Shown one piece after another: positions 13,690 to 25,260 of a stretch of DNA of 64,000 nt. The DNA comes from Pipra filicauda (taxonomy: Eukaryota; Chordata; Aves; Passeriformes; Pipridae), in contig NW_024104285.1 in assembly GCF_003945595.2 (NCBI RefSeq), forward strand, positions 1,116,001 to 1,180,000, in the 5' to 3' direction. The stretch's first letter is position 1; the number at the start of each line of letters is the position of its first letter. Under the pieces are notes generated by a model. That model was not told the DNA's origin. It searched no databases and saw only the letters and a program-made list of their open reading frames with translations. The position numbers and the translations under genes were made by a program.

Positions 13690-14664
13690 TTTATGGAACT
13701 TTTTCCACAAGTCAACCTTATAAACAGAGCTACTAATACAACTGAATCTTATTATACAGCAACTTTGTTCAGGGGGCCCTTCAAGTTGGTTCCAAAACTG
13801 AGGAAGAAGTAAGGAAAACCTTTAGAAAAGTAACAGGTGATTCAGTTTGCAAAGTTTACTCTTTAAGTTTTGTGTTTTGTTACCTAAGAGCTTTGATTTG
13901 TGGTAATTTCTTTCTTGGAAGATTGAGAGAGATTGGGTTGTGTAGCCTCGACTGGGCAGATAAGAATAAACGATCAAGAACTGTCAACATATGAATGTAC
14001 TTAACTAAGATAAATCAATGAAGGACCTTAGTAAATGTCAAAAGATGCAGAGCTTGAAACAACTAAATTATCAGGTTACAGAGACAAGGTCTCTGCCAGC
14101 AGGATGAGGAAAAAAATCGAGAATGAGAGAGGAGGCTCTGTATTCTTACACTCTCAATTTCCACCGCAATTTAAGAGTTCCTAACTTTGGGCTTTTTTTT
14201 AAATAAATGCTGTTCTTGCAGTTCCAAACATAAACTGGTTGTAAAAATAACAAAAGGTTAAAGCCTCTGAAATGATGTTTCATCAAAAAAAAGAAAACCA
14301 CAATATTTAGTAGGTGTTACATGTCAAAGTACAGTCAGAGGGGAACCAACTCACCATCTTTGTGAGCAAAATGGCTGAGGTGTGAATATTTATAGGGGCT
14401 GGATGTGAACTTACCTTGAGGAATATTAGAGAGATATGAAGCTGATCTGATGTTCATACACCTGTTGATGTTAAAAACATCTATTGCTAGAGAAGCACTG
14501 ATAAGCCAAAAGGTGGTGTTGCTGTATTACCTGTTTAGATTAGTATTTCTGATTAAGTCAGGAGAGCTAGTTAAGCAAACCCCAGTAACATGGCTTATTT
14601 TTCCTTTATCTGCATATATGCTGTACTTATGTATCATCTAACCCTCGTAGAACTGCACCGAAAC
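13690..14664. other. Non-coding DNA, no gene seen
   Basis: AT-rich sequence with a 63-codon open frame at 14,450-14,641 that is rich in Leu and resembles no family I know. No repeat family was identified. Confidence 0.5.
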
Positions 14665-14687
14665 ATTCAGAACAACATGTTCTGAAT
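14665..14687. promoter_or_regulatory. Perfect palindromic steroid-receptor element (GRE/ARE type)
   Basis: The core AGAACAACATGTTCT at 14,669-14,683 matches the full symmetric consensus for glucocorticoid, androgen, progesterone and mineralocorticoid receptor dimers, AGAACAnnnTGTTCT. The symmetry extends two further base pairs or more on each side, giving 10-bp arms (ATTCAGAACA / TGTTCTGAAT) around a 3-bp spacer. The sequence match is exact. Occupancy in any tissue is unknown, and no gene lies in the window to assign as a target. Confidence 0.5.
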
Positions 14688-15169
14688 ATTTACACTCATA
14701 TAAGGGATGAATACAATAAAATCAACAGTTTTACCACAGTCCCTAACTGCTGATTGAGGCTTGAAAGACTCTTGATTTTAAATATTAAATGTTAATGAGT
14801 TTTAAAACAGAACTATTTTGATCACTTTAGGTATTTTTAAAACTGAAATACTTCAGAGGTCAAAATTCCCAGTCGAGATCCACACATAACTAAATATGTA
14901 CTGAAAAACAAATGAACAGAACTTCATGAACGAAAAAAAAAATCAGTTAGAACAGAACTAAAACTTCCAAAGATACAAGAGAAGAGGCCTCAGAGTAGAA
15001 CCTCTAGAGTGGAAAAAAAAACTTACTTAAAAGAGCTCTATTTGGAAAATCATCTTCCCCAATCATAAATACATAATCTTGGCATTGTCAAATCAGTGGG
15101 AATTTTATTTTTGACATTTTCTGTCTGGATTTTATCTGCAAAAATCCAAGTTTCTGACGCATCTGGGCC

Positions 15170-15193
15170 AAAAAAAAAAAAAAAAAAAAAAAA
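15170..15193. repeat. A24 homopolymer
   Basis: Twenty-four consecutive A residues. It could be the tail of a retroposed copy, but I could not recognise a body in the preceding bases and saw no clear target-site duplication. Confidence 0.93.
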
Positions 15194-18100
15194 GTAATTT
15201 GTCCAAACCAATTATTAACGAAAGACAGAGTAAGGAGACAAGTCAGAACTTGTAAAGCTCCCTCCCTTCCAAAAACTCAGAGCAGGCCAAGGTTCGGATG
15301 AGCTGCTCTGCTGGACTGCAGGATTTAACAAAGAGTTGTTTGCATTCAGGTTTGAGACAAAATTATTTTGGGCAATTGTGTGTTTAACCAGATCAGCACT
15401 AAGCCATCTTCTATATTTCCACTCAGACACACAAACCTTCAACTGTACATGTGTGTTTGTGCTTTTACAATATTAAAATGTAATTGAAACTGCCAAAAAG
15501 TAACAATATTGTCTTAAAGATGTAGAAGTTACATAAAATGCAAGAAAATGAGACACAAGAAACCTGTTTGAAATCTTAGATTTATATTCACCCTAAACTA
15601 ATGATACTTTAAGACTTTTCCTCTGTCAAAAATGGTCAATGAAGACACAAAAAGGAGACATATCCCAAGTTCAGGGTTCCTGAAGATGTACTGAGCAGTT
15701 TGAAAGAAAGTTCAGACAGTTCTATCAGAAGCATTCAATATGCAGGAAGCATTTATTCTGAAAATGTTTTCAAAATCCACCGTTCTCAAAAATGCGCTTT
15801 TTTTCTGTCAACATGGCAAAAATTGAAACTATGTAAAAAGCCTCATTATCCCATAAACGCAGCTCTGAAAGCCTTGTCAGGCTGCCTATTGAATTAGCAA
15901 ATACAAAAGTTGAGCACTGCGATTGATGCTGCCCTGTCAAAGCAGCAGCCAAGAGGATTTAGGTAGCTTTATTAAAGCTGGGTTGTACGGCAAGACTAAG
16001 TATTAATTCTTAATATGGTCGAACACAAGGTTGGTGCATGTCTGCTGAGACTGCTTTTTCCTTCTGTTAGATTACCAGATTCAAGCTTACTGTCAAAATG
16101 CAGAACAGAGGTTTAGATGTAAAGTACTAACTATATTCCACAAAAAAAAAAAAAGCTTTAAAGTTTTAACCTTGTGACGGTCTTAAGAAACGGACCCGAA
16201 ACCCACCCTCAAACTCAAAGAAATAGAACAGGTGAAATAAAATATAAAGGATGTCTTAGATACTGTCCTCAATTTTTTCGAGAAAGAGTGCAAAGAATGT
16301 GGTCCATTTCCTAACAAAACAAGGAAAGATGTGGCTGCACTATCCTGTTTATGCCGGAGCTCCAGGGAACTGTGCCCACCACTGCTCCATCAGCAAGGCA
16401 GGATTAGGGTTAAAGCAGCCTCTGCAGTCAGAAAGGTCCTTATTCCCACACACTACCATTTCCAGGAAAAACAGTCTAGGACTGGTTACAGGTATTTTCC
16501 TGAGATAGCAGAATAATTGTTTCTTTTACATTCAGAGGAATTGAAGAAGTATATGAACTGGCTTTATTCGTCTACTTCACATTCTGATTGACATGGATTT
16601 ACTTATTTCTACAGAAAAAAAACAGCTGTAAAAGAAGAGCCCCATAGTTAACTTGCCCATTGTTAACTGTTGCAGACAGAGTAAAAATTGAACAGGATAG
16701 AAACAGTTTTCAATTTTGAAAACATTTCTCAGGCTGCACTTGTCATGTCTTTACCATGAGTTAAATAGGAAATTCTTACAACTGGAGGAGTCATACTTTT
16801 CCATCAACTGCTAGTTTTATTGCCTAGATATTTTTGTGTATCCAGAAAGTGGTAGAAAACAAAACCAACATTCAAATACAAGCTTACTGCTTATCACCAC
16901 CAATGCTGAGAACTATTAAAGTGTCTGGAAAGATATCTTTCTAGGAATCATATCTGATAGTGTAGACTGTCTTGTTCCTATCCAGAGATTAAGAGACTGT
17001 ATTTGTGTTCTGGGATACCAAGTGCTCAATGTTGGAATGCCACAAACACGGGATTGTGAATAGAGCCATGGATCATTGTGCTAGAGAATTCAGGAGTTTG
17101 TTTTAAAATAACCAGATGCCTACCTCAGTTTCTGGGAGTTGGATACACTTTTGAGTAAGCTTAAATCTGAATTATTATCAAAAAAGGTCACAAAGTATGG
17201 GGTCAGTAGAGATATAGAATAGTTTTACACAAATTTAAAATATCACTCCATTTGTGCAAAATAAAATGAATATTGTACAGTTTCTCTCTCAGAACTGTAA
17301 CTCACTAGTTAGAACCCATGTCCTACTACACAGTGTGGCAGTTTCTTCAAATAACTTTGACAACAACAAGGACACCCACATTAGTGTCCTTCTTACATTA
17401 GACACAGTGTTTGGTGTCCAAATTCATACGAACTAACCAAAACTGAGAACATCTGCTTAAGCCCTCAGGCAAAGCAGTAACCCATGAGCTGATCTTTGAA
17501 CAGCAGCATATTGCAAAACTCAGCAAGCATGTGCACATCATAACTCCAGCTCAGCTCGTATAGTTCATAGCTAATTTTTGCCTGGCAAACAAGGATACAA
17601 ATTTGATGAGCTTTAACATACAAGATAATAAGAGCAGTCCCATGATAGGGAACACTACACAAAAAGAAGCAGAGAGAAACATGAAGAGCTAATTGCTTTA
17701 AATTCTCAGCAGCTGTAATGAAATACAGTAAGAAACATCCCCAAGCATAGTGCATTAGATTCACTTGCACAGAAATCAAGAACTGGTTAAACAAGCAAAA
17801 CTGAGATTGAACACTCTCTATCTCAATGGCTCCAATTTCAACTCAATTTTTACAGGAAAATGCTTGCTGTTTGCCCAGCATGCACAAATTAAAATTAAGC
17901 TAAAAATGTTTTTTTCTTTGTTCATTTCTACTTTACTTTCCAATGAGCAATTTTTCTTGCCCAAACACTGAACAGAGCAAATAACAAGCTCATTGAAAAT
18001 ATGAGTCAAGAACAAGTAGTTGATTTCTTATCTTTGCGCTGCAAATTAGGCATACAACTCAAGTGCAGTGTTGTCCTTCTTAAAATGCATCTTTAAGTGC

Positions 18101-20347
18101 CTGTAAGAACATCTTTTTTTCCAAAAGAGGGGGTTTCTCTACCAGCTGAAGATTCTAGTGAGCTTTCCACTTCTGTATTATCCTGGGTTTAGGTCTTAAA
18201 TGGAAGCATATAACTCTCAAGGCATGGAATGATGAAGAGTCATATATGACTTCACTCATGGTTGAAATGGAGTCAGTGCAGGGGTAAGTCAGTCCAATTT
18301 TTTTGTACCTGTAAAAATAATGGTAGAGTTAAGGATATAACACTTTTCATATAGAGAGAACTAAAATAAAACGTCTCCAAACATTCTGCTACTCATTTAA
18401 TTGGAGTAAGAGAATGCACCAAATCATATAGACTGAAAGATTCCAGTGTTAGATTTTTCCATCACAATTTAGGCTGCTATATACACTATTACTATCGTCA
18501 TATTTGTCTGTCATAAGGGCTAATGCCTGTGAAAGTTAGAGTCTATCCTGATGGTATGACATGATCTGAATTTCAGCCTATTTCAGTCATTCAATACAAT
18601 AAAAGTCTTCTACTCCAGAGTTTTAACTGTATCAAGCAATGCTTATTTCTTGCTCATCTGACATGACTGTGTAGCAAGTTTCTGGAAAAATCTGTAAGAG
18701 GTTCTGTAACTCTACCCAGCAGTAACTACCAGCAACTACCTCTAAAATTAAATTTGCATTAATGATTGCTTTTGACTCCAGGTGATAAATAGCAAAAAAG
18801 GTATTTTGTAACCCAGTGTGAAAATCAGGTGTACTGGATATCAGACATAGTTTAACTCTCTGTAGTTGACTGAAAACTCCAAGAGAGGAAACCTGGTATG
18901 TTTTAATCACCTGCCTCTACTAGGTATCTATCAGTTTTACCACTTGCAGAAGTCTTAACTAGCATACCAAAAGTCTGATTAAAATGACCTTTCCTTAGGA
19001 ACTCAATTTGGTGAAAATTCCTGCTAAGATTTTGTAGTTAATTCATTTCCTCTTTTTCACTTGGCAGTTGAAACAGTAGAGATTTGTAAAACAAAAACTT
19101 GTGGGTGCTAATTCTAAAACTCCATGTCCTCACTGCTGTTGGCTAACAGGTTGAACAAAAAAATTATGGTCCTTTCTTCTCCAAAAACCACAGAATTACT
19201 CATTTTCTGCTTGAATATCAGGTGTCAATCAAGTGTGGGTCTCATAATTACTGTTGTGCAGTCACCCCCATTAATTAAAATTATATGCATAACAACATAT
19301 TGTTTCTAAATTCCTCCTCAGAAAAACAGTATTCCACTTTCCGATTCTGCAGTTTATTTAAAGGTTAAATTTTGACTTTAAAGGAAAAATTAAATTGTGC
19401 CAAATATAAAGCTCTGTTTGTTATGACTTACACTGAAAGAAAATCTTGATAATTTTATTCTGACACTTCTCATTCTGTACATGATTTTTGATGAGTTGAA
19501 TATATTTAGTGCAGAAGTACTTCAAATGTTCTTAGCTTGACAGAACAATAAATAAATCAGTAAGTAGAAAACATACTTAATGCTGCTAGCAACTGCTTCC
19601 CTTGTAAGGAAAAAAAGAGTTGTTTTTTTTTTCTGATATGTTAAAAAAACAATAGTTTGCTGGTTCACACTAACACAAAACTGTTATATCTCACAATATT
19701 TACACAAAGTATATTGTGTATTGACAAGAACATTTTAACCTTTAATAACCAGAAGAGTTCAATTTTTACATAATTATTCTGAAATGCCAAGAGGTTTTGG
19801 GTTGGTTGTGGGTTTTTGATACAACTTTTTTTAGCAGTAATGTCTCCATTGACGGTGAATTTTTAGATTGGGCTATTTCACTATAGTTTTTCAGCAACTG
19901 AAGAGCTGAATTTGGTATCTGAACTTCACTGTGAGGATATTTCACTATCCTCATTGCAGAAGCAAGTCAGATTTTTCATCCAAGTAGGATGGATCCAAGG
20001 AACCATCCAAGTCTTTTCCTACTGCACAGCAGAGCTGCTGTCCTGGTCCTGAGAGACAGGTCGTTCCATCTTCTGTGCAGTGACACAGCTTAGGATCAGT
20101 AGTTTGACAAAGCCAGCTGCTTTATGGAGACTAAAGATGTCTTTTTCCATGGCACAGGCAATGAACTGATGGTGTGTTTGACCTACAGTTCTCCACCTGT
20201 TCAGCATAAGGTGCACTTTGCAGTGTATAGACTTAAGTCTTATTAAACCATCACTGGGGAAAATAATAAGGAGCTGTAGACCCAAGCCTTAGTCTTACTG
20301 AATGAACACCCTCTAGCTATTGCACATCTGGCATTGAAAAGCTTTCA
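15194..20347. other. Non-coding AT-rich DNA, nothing recognised
   Basis: Open frames are all under about 110 codons (the longest is 109 codons on the minus strand at 17,465-17,794) and resemble no known protein. An A-run lies at about 16,142-16,153. No named repeat or RNA gene was recognised. Confidence 0.55.
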
Positions 20348-20390
20348 GAAAAAAAACAAAAAAACACAACAAACAAACACAACAAAACCC
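20348..20390. repeat. A-rich low-complexity run (A/CAA units)
   Basis: A stretch of A with scattered C, made of AAAC, ACAAC and CAAA units. Low complexity, no element body seen. Confidence 0.85.
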
Positions 20391-20559
20391 AGACATGCTT
20401 AAAACAGGAAAATGTTATTTGTCCATTAATATGTGAAATAAGTGCAATAATTTCTTCTGTCATTCCTCGAGCTTGATTTGATTGGTTGATTTGATTTATG
20501 CACATTACCTGCCTAGCAAGCCTAACAACATCAGCAATTCAATAGTTGCAGGAGAATAC

Positions 20560-20795
20560 TGTGTGTATCCAGCTGTGCAACAGGACTTCCAAGAAAAGTG
20601 CAAACCTTCATCTTTGTGTTTGACTGTCTTGCAGTAAAGAACCTTTCAAGAAAGGAATGTCACAATGCTTTAATTGCCACACAGTGGAAAATGCATGTTA
20701 TCACACAATCAATAGGGCAATTGCTTCGGTAATTTACATCCTTTCTGCAGGTTTCCCTTATATGAAAAAGCTTTTGCCTCAACACGAGTTAAGGC
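20560..20795. promoter_or_regulatory. Candidate conserved non-coding segment
   Basis: A balanced-composition stretch free of simple repeats, with an isolated ATTGCTTCGGTAATTTAC-type block and AT-core sites suitable for homeodomain proteins. It is shorter and weaker than the candidate at 12,660. The case rests only on composition and motif texture; no comparison was possible. Confidence 0.22.
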
Positions 20796-23700
20796 CTGAT
20801 CTTTCTTAGGATAAATGGTTCACAAAAAGCTCCTAACAAAATCTAGACTTTTTTTTGTGGTCCTAATGTACCACGAGGTATCAAAAAAGATTGAAAAAAA
20901 AGTCTTGGAAATGCTAGTTTATGAAAAAACAGTTGTTGGGTGTTCTCAGGGAAGAACTATACTGTACGTGATCTGTGTAAAATGGGTTTGTACCTAAGGT
21001 GTGGGGTCAGTGCTTGGTTGTGGATTGCAGTCAAAGCACAGCACATTAATAGTTAAACACACACTTAATAGTTTCATTGAAAATGAGAAAAAAGTTTCTA
21101 ACATTTTAAACACATTCATTCTGGTTTTTAATCTTCTCTCAGCTCAGATTTCACAGGGCACAGCCTAGTTCATGGCTTGCTTTCATCCTGATTCAGTTTT
21201 TTTCCTCTCTACAGTAAAATATAAAACTAACGAAAGACAACTGCGACTCGGAGTTTCAAGAGTAACCATTTAAAAACATATTTTAACAAACTTTACTAAA
21301 TGATTCTTAGGATCTTTGATGCACTTTGGATGGCCAGTCCCGCAGAGGATGTTGCCCAGTTACACACAGGTACAGCCTGCACGGAGCAGACGAGGAGGGG
21401 GTTGTTTTTGGAACCCCAGTGCTGCGGGAACGCCTCAGCCCTGACAGGCAAGGGGGGGTTCACTCTCCATGGCCCCTTCAGTCACTGCTGCTTTTCTTTT
21501 CCTGAGGCTGCCAGCAAAAGTGCCAATTAGTAGCAATTGTGATGGTGATTTCTGAAGTGCAGTTTAAAGGATTTCTAACCGGGTTGGAGCTGTTGTCAGT
21601 TGACTGACTGGAATAATAATAATAAAAAAAAAAAGCTCACTGCTTCACCAGAAGCTTGTTAGACTTTCCTGTGTGATCTGCTATGGATAGCAGAACTGCA
21701 ACAGCTTCTGCATTCAGAAGAGGGATTTTCCTTAAAGCATCAGTGAGCACTTGGCTGTTTTATCTGCTCTAAAAAACCTTAATTTTAAATTGTGTTAAAA
21801 ACAAAAATAAATGAGGATCTAGAAATAGGAGGAAAAGAAGAAATAAAGTAACCTCTGGGGCATGTATAACTGTTTCAATACACCAGAATCCCTGAAGTGT
21901 AGACTTATCAAGTGGAAAAAATATTATGCATTTTTTCATGTACAGAGTTACTGAGATAGAACCATAAGCACTAAATGGGTTAAACACAAGGGGGCTGATA
22001 TACTGAAGCTTTGTGTTGACATTTTATCATAAACATCACAAACTGACACATCCTGACAAGCCATCCAAAGAAATAAACATTTGTTATTTATATATAATAA
22101 GGGAAGGCTTGAACCATATATGAACAGCACAAAGCCATTTTCTAAAAAAAGTAAGCTTTGTTTAAAATATTTTCTTTCTGGGATCATACATATTTAGCAT
22201 CTTAAATTTTTACTAGTTTGATGTTGCAGCACTGTGAGACCTGTTCTCAGGATTAATGCACTCACAGGAGCAGCTTCTTCTCAAAACAGCATTCTCAACT
22301 CTCAGAGCCATGTGTATTGGTAGCATCAAATACCATATCTTCTTTTAGCATTTCCAAAAGGCCTGGAAAAAAAATGAATCCCACATACATGGCCCTGGGT
22401 GAGTTGCAGGAGTACAGGTAGGTCTTGCTGTGTGGGCCATGGCCGGGAGTCCCATGTCCTCCTTCCTGCTACTCTCTGGAGGACTCCCAACTATCCCCTA
22501 CACGCTGAGTGATTTTTCCTCACTCTCAAGAACTGTTCCTGAGCTGGTCACCTCTTAGAGAATGGGGACATGACTGAAGGAGCCCAAACAAACCAAACCC
22601 CATGTGAGAAACTGTGGTGAGCCCTCCCTCATGGAGGAGAGGTTTTGGAGAGAACTCCTGGGCTTCATCAACAACCCCAACCTTTGTATCGTGCTTTTAT
22701 CAACATGCCAGTAAAATATGATGGAAGGGAGCAGGGTTTAAACTCTCTGTCTTTGGAGAGGGGGTGTGAATTCATGAGTGCACCTGAGGGGCAGTGTCCC
22801 TCCACTGCACACACCTGGGTGTCCCATGAGAGCACCATCACACAGTGTGTTGTGACCTGCACGGGCTTAACAGGAGGTGAGAGAAAATAGGGGCTTGTTA
22901 AATGTCCATTGGGTCACTTTGTTACTTGGAATCGTTTAAACTGATGCTATAACAAAACTAAAGCAATTTATTTGGGGTGTTTGCAAAGCAGCAAATCAAA
23001 AAACACTCAAGTGTGAGATGTAACACACTTGTTATGTTGTGATTTAGGAATATTTGTCCAAAAAGAGTTGGGGACCACCGTGAAGGGATAGTTAAGGCTT
23101 CCAAAATTATTTTTGTGACTTAGAATACCTGTTACCTAGCATAACTTTTACTCTGACAGTAGGAACATAAATTTTATTCAGATACTAAACCCCAGTATTT
23201 TTGCTGTGTAGACAGGGAGGTCTAAGCAGATGTAAATCATAAAGAGTTTCACAGAGATTTGTTACACCGCTCCTGATTCAATAAGTAAGAGTTAAAGCTC
23301 CTAATATTGTAATGCAGTTTTTGTACATACTGAATTATATACTGGTTATATAAGTGACAAGTGCATCAGAGGCTGAAGGTGTTCTGAGATATGCAGTTGC
23401 TGTCCTTTGTAGACAAAGAAGGAACAAGCTAGATTAATTCTACTAAAAAAAAAGATAGACTGTGGGTGTAAAATGAAGAAAAAAGCATCTATAAAGTAAT
23501 AGCTGACCAAAAATACATGGTTTTCCCCACATCTTTTTCTAGTGCATAATATATAAGAAAAATCAAAATCACTTGTTGTACTTTTTGATCTGGAAGAAAA
23601 GAGTTTAATTTTTAACAATAAAATTTTGTCTGTTAAAAAAAATGTTGATGTTGAAGGGGTTTTTTGTAGAGTGAATTTTCAAGCTGTAAGAAATATTACA

Positions 23701-24985
23701 ACTGGACTCACTCTCAGCCCCTCCACTCCTGGAAGAAGTGGTGTCAGTGCAATTAATAAACCACCTAGTAGTTCACTGAGGTTTTATTGTTCATATTCAT
23801 AGTTATGATAACAAATACTTTTGTTGGCTGCAAAATTGGATCCAGAGTAAAGAACAGAGAATGTCTCTGGTTATTTTTTAAGTATATACGATTTTCAAGT
23901 ACCTTTTTGTGCACAAACATGCACACGCATATGTATGTATTTATATATAATATAAATATAAAACAATAGCAACTCAAAAATTATTTTTTTAATGTAAAAT
24001 TATTCATATGAGGATCTAATGTGTTTCTTTCCGGATAAACCCTGCCTGAATATATAAATATTTTAAAGTAAATGTCTTATGTGACTATCCTGATATATAC
24101 CAGAAAAGATCCCTGTGATTAAAGTATGTCATGTATTTTAGGCACAAAGAGTTTGCCAAATTCAGAGTTATGATCACAGAACACTTCTGGGTAAACAAAA
24201 TCAGCTCTGTTTCTGGCAACCATATCACATAATGTCTTTTATGTCAGATTCTGTCTTAAAAATGATTCTTATGACTGCTTGGAGCTATCAAATTCCTTTA
24301 ATGGTTCTTAAGTTTTTTAATTTCCATGCCAGTTTATTCATGACATTTGTTTTGTACCAACATTATTCTTTTTGTTTGCTATTTTTTATTCTTCTGATCC
24401 ATTTTTTAAAATAAATTATAATTGTATTTTGGAAAGCATTTTATTAGGCAAAGAAGCAAGAATCCTTTAGTCTACATGTAGAGTTCACCGTTCACCAGTC
24501 AGACTTAGTAATTCTTTGCTATACCTATATCAATTTAACTTCATTTTTTATTGCTGTATATAAGAATTGTATAAACCCTCTAGATAGGACCCTCATGTAT
24601 TAAATTAGAGCATGAATCCCTCCCAATATCTGTAGAAAAATACCAAAAATTCTTATATAGAAAAGCAAAGTGCATTTATCTTTTTCATGATCATGTTAAC
24701 TAGAGAGAGAAGCAGCTGGGGCAGTTCTGTAGAGACCCATTCTCTCCCAGTCAGAAACCCCTCTATAGTTCTATAAATATATGTACTGTAAGGAAGAACG
24801 GTATAGTTTGAAAGAGAGGTGGAAAAATTAGGGCATTAAAAAGAAGTACGTGGGAGTAAATGGGAGTTGCTAGGGTGGAAGAATTTTGGGACACAGTCAT
24901 CCTGTTAATTAGTATTCCAAAGATATTTTCATCTTGTAACTTTTCCCATGAACTACCCCCCAGGCTACAATTTCCTGTTATTAGT
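20796..24985. other. Non-coding DNA with two GC-richer patches
   Basis: Mostly AT-rich and featureless. Two patches stand out as GC-richer: about 21,320-21,520 and about 22,400-22,890. Both carry open frames on one or both strands (76 codons at 21,300-21,530; 81 codons plus and 64 codons minus at 22,645-22,890). The overlap of frames on opposite strands suggests reduced stop-codon frequency rather than coding. They could be unrecognised old retroelement fragments. From about 23,930 there is a short AT microsatellite-like run. Confidence 0.5.
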
Positions 24986-24989
24986 ACAC

Positions 24990-25260
24990 TTAAATTTTAA
25001 TAGTGTTAAATTTCATTTTGCCATCATTCTCAAGGTCATCTAGTTCTTCACGTTTGATGTTCTGATGCCCTTTGAGCTGATGGCTTTCAGCTTCCTGCCA
25101 CCAGAAGACCCCACCAGCACCTTTTGCTTTTTATTGGAAGTCATTAACATTAGATAGGAAGCCTCCAGCTCACTTGTTCCTTTTTCTTTTGCAATGCCTT
25201 TGCTATGCACCCTCTAAGCAGCCCTTTATCTATTTTTACAAGTATTTTACTACTACTATC
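24990..25260 (-). mobile_element. CR1-lineage LINE reverse-transcriptase remnant
   Basis: Read on the minus strand, two blocks match the conserved order of CR1 ORF2 reverse transcriptase. About 25,250 back to 25,180 gives V-KYL-K-IKGCLEG followed by QRH, which aligns to the family's W-I-E-N-W-L-K-G-R...QRV block. About 25,052 back to 25,002 gives REELDDLENDGKMKFNT, which aligns to the QRDLDRLEEWA...MKFN block just after the FADD catalytic loop. Their spacing is close to that in intact CR1. The catalytic loop between them is not recognisable, and stops and frameshifts occur throughout, so this is a dead ancient copy. It is older than the CR1 end at 62,941. The alternative is a related L2/L3-type element. 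Confidence 0.6.

Noticed and set aside
15170..15193. A24 as the tail of a processed pseudogene
   Set aside because: No recognisable gene-derived sequence upstream and no clear target-site duplication.
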